Shown in pieces: positions 1-8,711 of a stretch of 64,000 nucleotides of DNA. The notes below the pieces were generated by a model. It saw only the letters and a program-made list of their open reading frames with translations. It was not told the origin of the DNA and did no database searches. This DNA comes from Thermoanaerobacterium aotearoense (GTDB lineage: Bacteria > Bacillota > Thermoanaerobacteria > Thermoanaerobacterales > Thermoanaerobacteraceae). The position numbers and the translations under genes are program-made. Location of the stretch: assembly GCF_009905255.1 (NCBI RefSeq), contig NZ_CP047602.1, forward strand, positions 930,001 through 994,000. The letters are read 5' to 3'. Each line of letters starts with the position of its first letter. The stretch's first letter is position 1.

Positions 1-1
1 T

Positions 2-421
2 CCGCTGGTGATAAGGGCATGGACAGCATGGGGACCTTTTTACATTTTTCTTTTGAGACAATTTTTGATGGGAATTCCTTTTGAGTTAGATGAAGCTGCA
101 GAGATTGATGGTGCGACCCCGTTGCAAACTTTTGTTCATGTTATTTTACCTCAGATTAAGCCCGCTCTTTTAGCTATTTGCGTGTTTACATTTAGAGGAT
201 ATTGGAACGATTTTTTAGGGCCTGTTCTTTACCTAAATGATATGAACAAATATACAATGACTCTTGGTATGTACTTCTTCATGGGTGGTGTAAATGAACA
301 ACCAAGTTGGAATTATTTAATGGCTATGTCAATTGTGATAGCACTTCCTATGCTCGTTTTATTCTTTATTGCTCAACGGTATTTTATTGAAGGAATTACT
401 TTTACTGGCTTAAAAGACTAA
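2..421 (+). CDS. ABC sugar transporter permease, MalG type (5' end outside window)
   Basis: The reading frame is open from the first bases of the window, so this is the C-terminal half of a binding-protein-dependent sugar permease. The EAA loop that docks on the ATPase is present (EAAEIDGATPLQTFVHVILP, about residues 30-49 of the visible part). Two or three membrane segments follow, and the tail ends FIEGITFTGLKD, typical of MalG-type (CUT1) permeases ending near a G-x-K-G/D. It is followed after about 50 bases by a GH5-like hydrolase and two GH130 phosphorylases on the same strand, so the importer probably brings in mannose-containing oligosaccharides. The family is clear; the substrate is inferred from neighbours only. 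Confidence 0.9.
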   Translation, partial: PLVIRAWTAWGPFYIFLLRQFLMGIPFELDEAAEIDGATPLQTFVHVILPQIKPALLAICVFTFRGYWNDFLGPVLYLNDMNKYTMTLGMYFFMGGVNEQPSWNYLMAMSIVIALPMLVLFFIAQRYFIEGITFTGLKD

Positions 422-468
422 GTTTATTCTTCTTAAATATTATTATGATTGAAGGGGATGACAATAGA

Positions 469-2337
469 ATGGGTACATCTTATGGCAACTATTTTAACAA
501 ATTCATTATAGGTGCTAATTACTGGCCAAGAAATTACGGCATTGATATGTGGAAGAGATGGAATAAGGAAGAAATTAAAAGGGAGTTTATGGAGGCTAAA
601 ACATTAGGACTTGATGCATTAAGGATAAATCTGTTGTGGGAAGATTTTCAGCCACAGCCTGATATTATATCGGAAGACGCGATTAAGAAATTTGATGAAC
701 TTATTGAAATATGCCATGATGTAGGCATAAAAATAGCTCCTACGTTTTTCGTAGGCCATATGAGTGGAGAAAATTTCGATGTAAAATGGAGAGATGGTAA
801 AAGCATATACAGTGATCCTTTTATGCTGAGACATGAAATTAAACTGGTAAGATTTTTTGCACAAAGGTACAAGGACGAAAGCGCCATACTATTCTGGGAT
901 CTCTCCAACGAGCCTGACAACTATGTTAAAGCAGAGTCGAATCATGATGCATGGCTTTGGAATTATATACTGTCAAATGAGATAAAAAAGCACGACAAAA
1001 ATCATCCAGTGACGTTAGGAATACATCAGGCATCTCTTCTTTCAGACAATAAATTTTACCCAGAAGATATGGGTGAAGGCAATGATTTTTTATGTATGCA
1101 TGCGTATCCAATATATACAGATACATGCATTGACCCTGTGAATTCCATAAGGAGTACTTACATTGCACCATTTGCATCAAAGCTTACAAAAGCTCTGGGA
1201 GGCAAAGATGTTCTATTTGAGGAATTTGGAGCCACTACACTTATGATGTCAGAAGAAATCGAAGGTAAATACTATAAAACAGTTTTGTACAGTTTATTTG
1301 CAAATGAAGCTTTAGGTGCAATGGCATGGTGCTTTGGAGATTTTACGGTTGGCAACAAATTGCCTTACAACACTACACCCTTTGAAACGCACTTTGGCAT
1401 AACTGCATTTGATGGCAGGCCAAAGCCATCAGGACTTAAAATAAAGGCTTTTTCAGAATTTATAAATAAAATTGAGTATGATGAATTAATTCCAAAAAGC
1501 TGTGATGCAGCTATAATTGTTCCTGATAAGTATTATAATGCATTATTTGTTGGCGATGATTATACACCTGAGAGGAATTTCAGAATACTATTAAATAGCT
1601 TTATACTTGCAAAAGAAGCTGGTATAGATGTAGAGATGGTAAAAGCTTCTGATATTGATTTTAGCAAATACAAAATGCTGATACTCCCATCAGCATATAG
1701 GAAGGGACATCTAACACACGATCAGTGGATGAGGATAGTTGATTATATAAAAAGCGGTGGTACATTATATGCATCTTATGACGGAATTGCAGTTGAAGGT
1801 TTTGACGAAGTTTTTGGCATTGAAACACAGTATTCAATGGTGCCGAAGGATAATATCGCTTCAATTTATATAGAAGACAGAAAGATTAAGTTAAATTATA
1901 GCACACTTAAATTTAATAAACACTTAATCGTAAAACCTACTACATGCAGTGTGATTGGATACGACAATGAAGGGAATCCTGCAGTAGTCATAAATAAATT
2001 CGGTAAAGGCAATGCAGTCCTTGTGACATACCCTGTTGAGCTATATTTAAGCTACATGCCAGACGTATATAAAGACGACAAAACTTACGAAATTTACAAA
2101 TTGGCAAAAGAATTATCAAATATAAATCCGAAGATAGAAGCGGGTTCTCCATTTGTAGAAGCCAAAGAATTTGAGTATAAAGGGGAAAAATTAGTCGTGT
2201 TTATTAATCATGAAGATATTGATGTCAAAGTCGAAGCGAACATTTCTGGAAGAGTGAAAGATTTAATAAGCAATAAAGAAATTGATTTGGAAAATTTCGT
2301 GATAAAAGCCGATGAAGCAGTTGCATTTTTGATGTAG
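469..2337 (+). CDS. GH5-like intracellular glycoside hydrolase with trimerization-like and C-terminal beta domains
   Basis: A 622-residue protein with no signal peptide. Residues 1-340 read as a GH5/clan-A TIM barrel: the acid/base glutamate lies in LSNEPDN (about residue 148) and the nucleophile in LFEEFGATT (about residue 258). Residues 345-520 resemble the class I glutamine-amidotransferase-like domain (the trimerization domain of GH42 enzymes), and the last 100 residues look like a small beta-sandwich. I chose ATG 469 because GAAGGGGATG lies about 8 bases upstream; an in-frame ATG at 445 has no ribosome site. Lying between an ABC permease and two GH130 phosphorylases, it is probably a beta-mannosidase or similar exo-enzyme acting on imported oligomannosides. 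Subfamily and substrate are inference. Confidence 0.8.
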   Translation: MGTSYGNYFNKFIIGANYWPRNYGIDMWKRWNKEEIKREFMEAKTLGLDALRINLLWEDFQPQPDIISEDAIKKFDELIEICHDVGIKIAPTFFVGHMSGENFDVKWRDGKSIYSDPFMLRHEIKLVRFFAQRYKDESAILFWDLSNEPDNYVKAESNHDAWLWNYILSNEIKKHDKNHPVTLGIHQASLLSDNKFYPEDMGEGNDFLCMHAYPIYTDTCIDPVNSIRSTYIAPFASKLTKALGGKDVLFEEFGATTLMMSEEIEGKYYKTVLYSLFANEALGAMAWCFGDFTVGNKLPYNTTPFETHFGITAFDGRPKPSGLKIKAFSEFINKIEYDELIPKSCDAAIIVPDKYYNALFVGDDYTPERNFRILLNSFILAKEAGIDVEMVKASDIDFSKYKMLILPSAYRKGHLTHDQWMRIVDYIKSGGTLYASYDGIAVEGFDEVFGIETQYSMVPKDNIASIYIEDRKIKLNYSTLKFNKHLIVKPTTCSVIGYDNEGNPAVVINKFGKGNAVLVTYPVELYLSYMPDVYKDDKTYEIYKLAKELSNINPKIEAGSPFVEAKEFEYKGEKLVVFINHEDIDVKVEANISGRVKDLISNKEIDLENFVIKADEAVAFLM

Positions 2338-2351
2338 AAGGAGGTATTATA

Positions 2352-3260
2352 ATGTTTAGGCTAAGGAGGCTTACAGATAAACCAATATTGTCGCCTTTAA
2401 AAGAACACGAATGGGAAAGAAAAGCTGTGTTTAATGCCGCAGCAATATACGAAAATCACAAGTTTCACCTTTTTTACAGGGCTTCTAACAATGGATTTGT
2501 TTTAAACACAGAAAAACCAGAAGAGGAAAATAAATTTGTATCATCAATAGGCTATGCGGTAAGCAGTGATGGCATCAATTTTGAGAGATTTGATAAGCCT
2601 ATTATAGTAGGTGAGACAGAGCAGGAAGAATGGGGTGTTGAAGATCCCAGAGTAACAAAAATTGATGGTAAATATTACATGCTTTATACAGGTTTTGGAG
2701 GCAAAGACTGGAATAATTTTAGAATATGCATAGCTACATCATACGATTTAAAAAGATGGGAAGGACATAGGGTGGTCCTTGATGAGCCTAATAAAGATGC
2801 AGCACTTCTGCCTGAAAAAATAAATGGGAAGTATGTCATGTTTCACAGAAGAGAACCAGATATTTGGATAGCATATTCAGATGATTTGATAAACTGGACT
2901 AATCATAAGATAATAATGATGCCTATTGAAGATACATGGGAATCTAAGAAGATTGGCATAGCTGGGCCTCCTATAAAAAGAGATGATGGATGGCTTCTTA
3001 TCTACCATGGAGTTGACAAAAATAATGTGTACAGGTTAGGTGCAGCACTTTTAGATTTAAAAGATCCTTCAAAAGTGGTAGCAAGGCAGAAAGAGCCTAT
3101 TTTGGAGCCTGAGCTTAAATGGGAAAGAGAAGGTCTTGTACCAAATGTAGTTTTTAGCTGTGGTGCAGTTGAAGCAAATGGAATGTACTACGTTTATTAC
3201 GGTGGTGCAGATACACATATAGGTGTCGCAGTAGTGGAAAAAAATAAAATATCATTTTAA
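2352..3260 (+). CDS. GH130 beta-mannoside phosphorylase (first of a tandem pair)
   Basis: A 302-residue five-bladed beta-propeller enzyme of family GH130. Visible family motifs are the GYAVSSDGINF blade, the EDPRVTKIDGKYYMLYTG segment (about residue 97, which carries the conserved Asp of the family), FHRREPDIWIAYSDDL, and GPPIKRDDGWLLIYHG. GH130 enzymes release mannose 1-phosphate from beta-mannosides using inorganic phosphate. The size and the tandem arrangement resemble the characterised beta-1,2-mannobiose / beta-1,2-oligomannan phosphorylase pair of Thermoanaerobacter sp. X514. The gene has an AGAAGGAGG site and lies 14 bases after the GH5-like gene. The exact linkage cleaved cannot be read from sequence. 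Confidence 0.9.
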   Translation: MFRLRRLTDKPILSPLKEHEWERKAVFNAAAIYENHKFHLFYRASNNGFVLNTEKPEEENKFVSSIGYAVSSDGINFERFDKPIIVGETEQEEWGVEDPRVTKIDGKYYMLYTGFGGKDWNNFRICIATSYDLKRWEGHRVVLDEPNKDAALLPEKINGKYVMFHRREPDIWIAYSDDLINWTNHKIIMMPIEDTWESKKIGIAGPPIKRDDGWLLIYHGVDKNNVYRLGAALLDLKDPSKVVARQKEPILEPELKWEREGLVPNVVFSCGAVEANGMYYVYYGGADTHIGVAVVEKNKISF

Positions 3261-3272
3261 GGAGTGGATAAA

Positions 3273-4166
3273 TTGATAAAGCTAAAAAGGCTAAGCGACA
3301 AACCAATTTTAGAACCAGTGACAGAGCATGAATGGGAGAGAAAAGCTGTATTTAACTGTTCTGCAATATACGACAATGGATTGTTTCACCTTATCTACAG
3401 AGCGACAGATTTAGGACCACACAAAAAATACGGCAAATATATATCGAGGTTAGGCTACGCTGTAAGCAAAGACGGAATTAACTTTATGAGGCTTGATAAA
3501 CCTGTTTTAAGCAATGACGTAGAGCAAGAGCTAAGAGGGTGCGAAGACCCAAGGATAGTTAAGATTGATGACACGTACTACATGATGTATACAGGCTTTG
3601 GAGATAGGACAGATGATGACTACAGAATATGCCTTGCAACTTCAAAAAATTTAATAAATTGGGAGAGAAAAGGTGTTGTTTTAGATGAGCCAAACAAAGA
3701 TGCTGCACTTTTTCCAGAAAAGATAAATGGCAATTATGTAATGTTTCACAGAAGGTATCCGGATATATGGATAGCATACTCCAGCGATTTGAAAACATGG
3801 TTTGGCCATAAATCAATAATAAAACCTATCAAAGGCACTTGGGAAAGCTCAAGGGTAGGTGTGGCTGGACCGCCTATAAGGACTAAAGATGGATGGTTTC
3901 TTATTTACCATGCTGCAGATGACGATAATGTCTATAGATTAGGTGCAGCACTTCTCGACATAAATGATCCATCGGTAGTTTTAGCAAGGCAAAAGGAACC
4001 AATTTTGGAACCTGAGCTTGAATGGGAAAAGAACGGCTTTATATCAAATGTAGTTTTTAGTTGCGGCAACGCAGTAAGAGGCGACGACATATTTGTATAT
4101 TACGGTGGCGCAGACACTGTAATAGGTGTAGCGTATATAAATATGAATGATATAAAATTTGATTAA
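3273..4166 (+). CDS. GH130 beta-mannoside phosphorylase (second of a tandem pair)
   Basis: A 297-residue paralogue of the gene just upstream, aligning along its whole length (KLKRLSDKPIL here against RLRRLTDKPIL there; EDPRIVKIDDTYYMMYTG; GPPIRTKDGWFLIYHA). I place the start at TTG 3273, because AAGGAG at 3259-3264 gives an 8-base spacer and the N-terminus then matches the paralogue exactly. A GTG at 3264 overlaps that ribosome site. The two copies differ in blade loops (the first has an insertion near residues 50-60), so they probably split the work, one on the disaccharide and one on longer chains, as in the X514 pair. That division of labour is inferred. A hairpin terminator follows. Confidence 0.9.
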   Translation: MIKLKRLSDKPILEPVTEHEWERKAVFNCSAIYDNGLFHLIYRATDLGPHKKYGKYISRLGYAVSKDGINFMRLDKPVLSNDVEQELRGCEDPRIVKIDDTYYMMYTGFGDRTDDDYRICLATSKNLINWERKGVVLDEPNKDAALFPEKINGNYVMFHRRYPDIWIAYSSDLKTWFGHKSIIKPIKGTWESSRVGVAGPPIRTKDGWFLIYHAADDDNVYRLGAALLDINDPSVVLARQKEPILEPELEWEKNGFISNVVFSCGNAVRGDDIFVYYGGADTVIGVAYINMNDIKFD

Positions 4167-4170
4167 TCAG

Positions 4171-4233
4171 AAACGGTTTTAATGTTTCATAAAAAATTAT
4201 CGATGAAATGAATTAATTAAAACTGTTTAGCTT
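4171..4233 (+). terminator. Rho-independent terminator of the GH5/GH130 operon
   Basis: AAACGGTTTTAAT (4171-4183) pairs with ATTAAAACTGTTT (4216-4228) with one G-T wobble, and an inner TTTCAT/ATGAAA stem extends it. A short T stretch follows in AGCTTTT. Confidence 0.5.
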
Positions 4234-4260
4234 TTACTGCATGGGCAAAAGTAGTATAAT
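4233..4260 (+). promoter_or_regulatory. Probable sigma-A promoter of the EamA gene
   Basis: TTTACT (4233-4238) and a perfect TATAAT (4255-4260) are separated by 16 bases. The EamA ribosome site starts about 20 bases further on. Confidence 0.45.
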
Positions 4261-4292
4261 TTATGATATCAATATTACAGGAGGCATAAATC

Positions 4293-4706
4293 ATGTGGAA
4301 GCTTTATGCAGTATTGTCTGCTTTATTTGCAGCACTGACATCTATCTTAGCAAAAATCGGCATAAAAGGTGTGGATTCAAACCTTGCAACGGCAATACGC
4401 ACAAGCGTCATCATATTTTTATCATGGGGCATTGTTTTTACAACAGGTGTGCAAAGCGGCATGAAAGCATTGACACGAGAAAATTGGCTTTTTTTGATTT
4501 TATCAGGTCTTGCTACAGGTTTTTCATGGCTTTTTTATTACAAAGCCATTGCGCTGGGAGATGTTTCAAAAGTTGCTCCTATAGATAAGTCCAGTATAGT
4601 CATGACACTTGTTTTGTCATACATAATTTTAGGTGAGCATTTTGACTTAAAGGCTATAATTGCAGGGATATTGATAACGGCAGGTACATTTGTCATGATT
4701 ATGTAG
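4293..4706 (+). CDS. Half-size EamA (DMT superfamily) transporter
   Basis: A 137-residue membrane protein with four predicted helices, equal to one EamA repeat: helix 1 LYAVLSALFAALTSILAKIG, then the conserved A-IRT and F--YYKAIALGDVSKVAPIDK segments, and a final helix after LGEHFD. Full-size DMT exporters have two such repeats, so this works as a dimer or is a stand-alone half transporter, which is a common form in Firmicutes. The start at 4293 follows ACAGGAGG by 9 bases. It has its own promoter and is not part of the GH130 operon. Substrate unknown. Confidence 0.88.
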   Translation: MWKLYAVLSALFAALTSILAKIGIKGVDSNLATAIRTSVIIFLSWGIVFTTGVQSGMKALTRENWLFLILSGLATGFSWLFYYKAIALGDVSKVAPIDKSSIVMTLVLSYIILGEHFDLKAIIAGILITAGTFVMIM

Positions 4707-4777
4707 CGTATATGCCTTCACAATGCCATATTTTACCCTTCTTAAAATTTGTCACAGAAAACGGATGACAGAAATGA

Positions 4778-4963
4778 AACGGCATAGCGGCAGGGTTCGC
4801 ATTTGACTATAAAGACGATCCAAAGGCAATGGAAATACAAGAAAGCATAAGCACTTTAGGACTTCAAGAAACAGTGAAGAAAGTGACAGGGCTTGATGAA
4901 ACAATCCTTATAGATAAGATAGTAAAGAAGTACAAAGAACTTAAATCTGATAAGATAAAATAA
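4778..4963 (+). pseudogene. C-terminal relic of a mannitol-1-phosphate-dehydrogenase-like protein
   Basis: An open frame of about 61 codons without start codon or ribosome site. It is preceded by an in-frame TGA at 4775 and ends with TAA 4961-4963. It translates as [20 protein letters not shown], then a stretch ending KVTGLDE...[15 protein letters not shown]. This pattern (Asp/Glu-rich hinge, 'V/M-LQ', 'TGLD', terminal 'I--YYK-L') resembles the helical C-terminus of the MtlD family of long-chain polyol dehydrogenases. The rest of the gene is missing, so the function is lost. The family assignment is from memory of the pattern and is moderate. Confidence 0.5.
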
Positions 4964-4971
4964 AATGATTT

Positions 4972-5019
4972 AGCCATAGTCTTAAACCTTAAATATATGG
5001 TATAAGACTATGGCTTTTA
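4972..5019. terminator. Terminator hairpin between the relic and the Uma2 gene
   Basis: AGCCATAGTCTTA (4972-4984) pairs perfectly with TAAGACTATGGCT (5003-5015), followed by TTTATTGTATT on the plus strand. An A-rich run on the other side could let it also stop transcription of the minus-strand Uma2 gene. Confidence 0.75.
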
Positions 5020-5029
5020 TTGTATTGTA

Positions 5030-5593
5030 TCAACTAAAAACATCTTTCAAATCTATAACGAGATCATCAAATATGGAAACTTTAACATTATCTTCTTCAG
5101 TATAAATTTCAGGTCTGCCATATCTATTATTTTCCTGTAATGTAAATACATTAACTATTTTAAGCTCGGGCTCTATTATCCAATACTCCTTTACTCCATT
5201 TTTTTCATACAAATTAAACTTTTCTACTCTATCCCTTCTTGCAGTTGAAGGAGATGTTATTTCAACAATCAAATCGGGAGCACCTTTGCATCCTTCATTG
5301 TCAAGCTTCGATTTATCACACACGACTACAATATCAGGTTCTACAACAGTTTTAATATCTTTTTCGTTTTTTTCAGGAAATTTTACTCCAAAAGGTGCAT
5401 AATAAACATTACACTTTTTATCGTTTAAATAATTGGCAAATTGTAGATATATTGCACCTGAGATTTCTTGGTGTATTCGTGACGGAGGAGCCATCAAATA
5501 AATCTGGCCATTGATTAACTCAATTCTTTGATTATTTGGCCAATTTAAGTAATCTTCATAAGTGTACATTTCTTTTTTATCAGGCAATTCCAT
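5030..5593 (-). CDS. Uma2 family (DUF820) putative PD-(D/E)XK nuclease-fold protein
   Basis: A 187-residue protein of the Uma2 family, which has a restriction-endonuclease fold but no settled function. Family marks are RIELINGQIYLMAPPSRIHQ near residues 23-42, EPDIVVVC (about 95), GAPDLIVEITSPST (about 111) and the EYWIIEPE strand (about 146). The candidate active residues are the Asp of EPDI and the Glu of IVEI. ATG 5593 follows AAAGAGGTG; a GTG nine bases upstream lies inside that ribosome site. It stands alone, divergent from the LevR-type regulator. A paralogue lies at the other end of the window (62817). It may be a solitary mobile or defence-linked gene. Confidence 0.85.
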   Translation of the reverse strand: MELPDKKEMYTYEDYLNWPNNQRIELINGQIYLMAPPSRIHQEISGAIYLQFANYLNDKKCNVYYAPFGVKFPEKNEKDIKTVVEPDIVVVCDKSKLDNEGCKGAPDLIVEITSPSTARRDRVEKFNLYEKNGVKEYWIIEPELKIVNVFTLQENNRYGRPEIYTEEDNVKVSIFDDLVIDLKDVFS

Positions 5594-5675
5594 AATTAAC
5601 ACCTCTTTCCTATATCTTTGTCTATCTAAAAATCATCTACGTATTCATGAAAATTTTCCCTTTTCAGATTCATTG

Positions 5676-5709
5676 TATCATGCGTATATTATACATGCAA
5701 TATATGATA
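5676..5709. promoter_or_regulatory. Dyad upstream of the sigma-54 promoter (possible activator site)
   Basis: TATCAT (5676-5681) and ATGATA (5704-5709) flank an inner GTAT-ATT-ATAC palindrome. It lies about 33 bases upstream of the -24 element. LevR-type activators bind inverted repeats upstream of their promoters, so this could be such a site, but AT-rich dyads are common here. Confidence 0.25.
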
Positions 5710-5741
5710 TAATATATCCGTACATTTTATGCCATTCAATA

Positions 5742-5757
5742 TGGCATATTTTTTGCA
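5742..5757 (+). promoter_or_regulatory. Sigma-54 (-24/-12) promoter of the LevR-type regulator
   Basis: TGGCAT-N5-TTGCA, with GG at 5743-5744 and GC at 5755-5756, the exact 12-base offset required by RpoN. It lies 29 bases before the GTG start of a sigma-54 activator gene, which suggests autoactivation. Confidence 0.7.
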
Positions 5758-5785
5758 TTATTTTGTTTACGGGGGATGGTTAATC

Positions 5786-8710
5786 GTGGATGAAATTATA
5801 AAGATAATAGAAAATGAAGACAAGAAAAATCCTCTGACAGATGAAAAAATTGCTTCTATATTAAATATAAATAGAGAAGAAGTGACACAGTATAGACTTT
5901 TAAATAGTATACCTGATTCGCGAGAGCGGAGAAAGCCATATCTTTATGAAGATGCAAAAAAGATTTTAAGAGAGGATAAAGACATTTCAGATAGGAAGTT
6001 TACAAAGAGATTAAACGATTTAGGATATGACATATCGAGATTTGCGGCATCACAGGTAAAAAAAGAAATCTTAAATTCAGAACTTATAGTGGCTGATAAT
6101 GTAAAAGATGATGATGGCAAAGATGATGAAATAAATCGAGAAAGTGATTTTATGTCGTTTAAAGAGATAATAGGACACGATGGAAGCCTAAAGACACAGA
6201 TAAGCCAAGCAAAAGCTGCAATTCTATATCCACCACATGGCCTTCACACTCTCTTATTAGGACCGTCTGGCGTTGGGAAAAGCCAACTGGCAGAAGCCAT
6301 GTACGAATTTGCGTTGGAGTCAGGCAGGCTAAAAGCAGGTAGTCCTTTTATCGTCTTTAACTGTGCAGACTATGCGGATAATCCACAGCTTCTTATGTCT
6401 CAGCTTTTTGGATATGTAAAAGGTGCCTTTACGGGTGCAGAGTCCTCAAAAGCTGGACTTGTGGAAAAAGCCGACGGTGGGATACTGTTTCTTGACGAAG
6501 TCCACAGGCTTCCCAGCGAAGGGCAAGAGATTTTATTTTTTTTACTTGACAAAGGAAAATTTAGGAGGCTTGGAGAGACTGACAGCGAGCGTCAAGCTAA
6601 CATAATGCTTATAGCGGCTACAACAGAAAATCCGGAGTCATCACTTCTACTTACATTTAGGCGTAGGATACCAATGGTTATTGAACTTCCTCCGATAAGT
6701 GAAAGGCCTCATACAGAGAGATTTGAGATTATAAAATTTTTCTTTAAAAAGGAAGCGTTTAGAATAAATAAGCCCATAAAATTAAAGCCGGACGCCCTTA
6801 GAGCTCTAATGCTTTATGATTGCCCAGGCAATATAGGCCAAATGAGAAGCGATATACAAGTAGCATGTGCAAGAGGTTTTTTAAAAACTTTAGACAGTAG
6901 AGATGGCGAAATAACGATAAACCTTGCTGATTTGCCAAACCATGTAAGGATGGGGCTTTTAAAAGTCAGCAAAAGGGAACCATATATAGAAGAATATTCG
7001 GATAAAGACATCATAATATATCCAAACAAGGTAAGCAAATTGCTGCCTAAAGAAGATAGGTACATTTTGCCTGATGAAATATACCAGTTTATAGAGGATA
7101 GATTTACTGAGCTAAAAAATGATGGGCTAAAAACTGACGAAATCTACAAGATCGTTGGAAGTCAAGTAGAATCAGAACTTAAAAAATTTGCCAATGATAT
7201 ACGAACAAAAAATTTTGTTTCAAAAAAGGAATTAAAGGAAATTGTAGGAGAGAAAATATTATATGCCGTTGAAGAAGCCATAGACATAGCAAAGGAGAAT
7301 TACAAAAATATAAAGGACAATCTTTTTTATGCACTTGCTATTCATCTAAGCGCGGCTTATGAAAGGGTAAAAAGCGGAAAATCCATATTTAATCCGCAGC
7401 TTGAAAGTGTCAGAAGGGAATATCTAAGAGAATACGTTGTAGCAAAAAAGATGGTTGAAAAAATCAATAAAATATTGGACATAGAGCTTACAGACGATGA
7501 GGTTGGTTTTGTAGCCATGTATTTGAGAACATTTTCAGCCAGTGAAGGTGGAAATAAAGGCAATGTGGCTGTTATAGTATTAACACACGGTCATGTAGCC
7601 TGCGGTATGGCAGATGTGGCGAACAAGCTTTTAGGGGTAAATATAGCACACGGTATAGAGATGGCACTTGATGAAAGCCCTGAAGATGCACTTTTGCGTA
7701 CAATTGAAGTTGTGAAAAAGGTGAATGAAGGGAAAGGCTGTATAATACTTGTTGACATGGGTTCACTCATCACTTTTGGTGAGATAATAACAAAAAGGAC
7801 AGGTATACCAACAAGGACGATTGGAAGGGTAGACACTGTTATGGTCTTGGAAGCCGTAAGGCGGGCTATTTTGCCAGATGCCACAATCGACGAAATAGCT
7901 GATGCACTTGATGAAAATAAATCTTACGTAGGGCATGTGGAAGGTGTGAAAGATTCAAACAAACTTCCAAAAGCCATAGTAACCATCTGCATAACTGGTG
8001 AAGGTACTGCACTTAAGATAAAGAAATATATTGAAGATAAGATACCAGAGATAAAAAATGGATTAAAAATAATACCTGTAGGGCTTTTCAGCGAAAGAGA
8101 ATTAGACGCAGAAATAAATAGAATAAGAAGCAAAAACAATATTCAAGCTTTTGTTGGAACCATCGATCCTAAAATAAGTGATATCCCATATATCTCTGTC
8201 GAGGAAATAATGAATGGAGAGGGGCTAAAAAGGTTAAAGAAATTAGTAAACATGGATGTTGTGGGAGAAAGCCGCCTAAAAGAAGTATTAGACGATGACC
8301 TAATACTATTTGATGTGGATGTATCCATGAAAAGCGATGCTATAGACAAAATGGCGTATATGCTTGAAGAGAAAGGCTATGTTGATGAAAAGTTTATTTT
8401 AAGCGTGTACAAGAGAGAATCGATGGGTGCTACGTGGATGAAAGGAGGTATTGCAATACCACATGGAGACACAAAATATGTCACAAAACCTGCCATAGCC
8501 ATAGCAAAGTTGAAAGAACCTATTTATTGGGAAGGAGATTTTAAGACAGACTTAATTTTTATGCTGGCTTTGAAAGAAGACGCTAAAGATTACATGCTTG
8601 ATTTGTATAAAGTTCTGTCGAATGAAGCAATATTGAAAGACTTAGAAAAAGCCAAAAGCAAAGAAGAGATAAAAGAAATAATTATAAGAAATACAATACC
8701 GTCCAATTAA
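5786..8710 (+). CDS. LevR-type sigma-54-dependent PTS-regulated transcriptional activator
   Basis: A 974-residue activator. Order of parts: N-terminal winged HTH-like region (1-100); AAA+ domain with Walker A GPSGVGKS (about 158), the sigma-54 contact loop GAFTGAE (about 215) and Walker B ILFLDEVHR (about 237); a PRD with IHLSAAYERVKSG (about 515); an EIIA-Man-like domain with the histidine in VLTHGHVACGM (about 600); an EIIB-like segment with CITGEGTA (about 735); and a C-terminal EIIA-Fru/Mtl domain with IPHG (about 890). The phosphorylatable His and Cys suggest control by HPr and by the cognate EIIB. GTG 5786 is chosen because GGGGGATGG lies 7 bases upstream. It directly precedes a sigma-54 promoter and the PTS operon it presumably activates. 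Confidence 0.93.
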   Translation: MDEIIKIIENEDKKNPLTDEKIASILNINREEVTQYRLLNSIPDSRERRKPYLYEDAKKILREDKDISDRKFTKRLNDLGYDISRFAASQVKKEILNSELIVADNVKDDDGKDDEINRESDFMSFKEIIGHDGSLKTQISQAKAAILYPPHGLHTLLLGPSGVGKSQLAEAMYEFALESGRLKAGSPFIVFNCADYADNPQLLMSQLFGYVKGAFTGAESSKAGLVEKADGGILFLDEVHRLPSEGQEILFFLLDKGKFRRLGETDSERQANIMLIAATTENPESSLLLTFRRRIPMVIELPPISERPHTERFEIIKFFFKKEAFRINKPIKLKPDALRALMLYDCPGNIGQMRSDIQVACARGFLKTLDSRDGEITINLADLPNHVRMGLLKVSKREPYIEEYSDKDIIIYPNKVSKLLPKEDRYILPDEIYQFIEDRFTELKNDGLKTDEIYKIVGSQVESELKKFANDIRTKNFVSKKELKEIVGEKILYAVEEAIDIAKENYKNIKDNLFYALAIHLSAAYERVKSGKSIFNPQLESVRREYLREYVVAKKMVEKINKILDIELTDDEVGFVAMYLRTFSASEGGNKGNVAVIVLTHGHVACGMADVANKLLGVNIAHGIEMALDESPEDALLRTIEVVKKVNEGKGCIILVDMGSLITFGEIITKRTGIPTRTIGRVDTVMVLEAVRRAILPDATIDEIADALDENKSYVGHVEGVKDSNKLPKAIVTICITGEGTALKIKKYIEDKIPEIKNGLKIIPVGLFSERELDAEINRIRSKNNIQAFVGTIDPKISDIPYISVEEIMNGEGLKRLKKLVNMDVVGESRLKEVLDDDLILFDVDVSMKSDAIDKMAYMLEEKGYVDEKFILSVYKRESMGATWMKGGIAIPHGDTKYVTKPAIAIAKLKEPIYWEGDFKTDLIFMLALKEDAKDYMLDLYKVLSNEAILKDLEKAKSKEEIKEIIIRNTIPSN

Positions 8711-8711
8711 T

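Noticed and set aside
4169-4185. Possible catabolite-control (cre) site after the GH130 gene
   Set aside because: Only the central AAACG core fits; two or more fixed positions of the consensus are wrong, and it is better explained as one arm of a terminator.
4241-4588. A 115-codon frame with many Cys and Arg residues overlapping the EamA gene
   Set aside because: It is in another frame of a well-supported membrane protein gene, has no ribosome site and no family resemblance.
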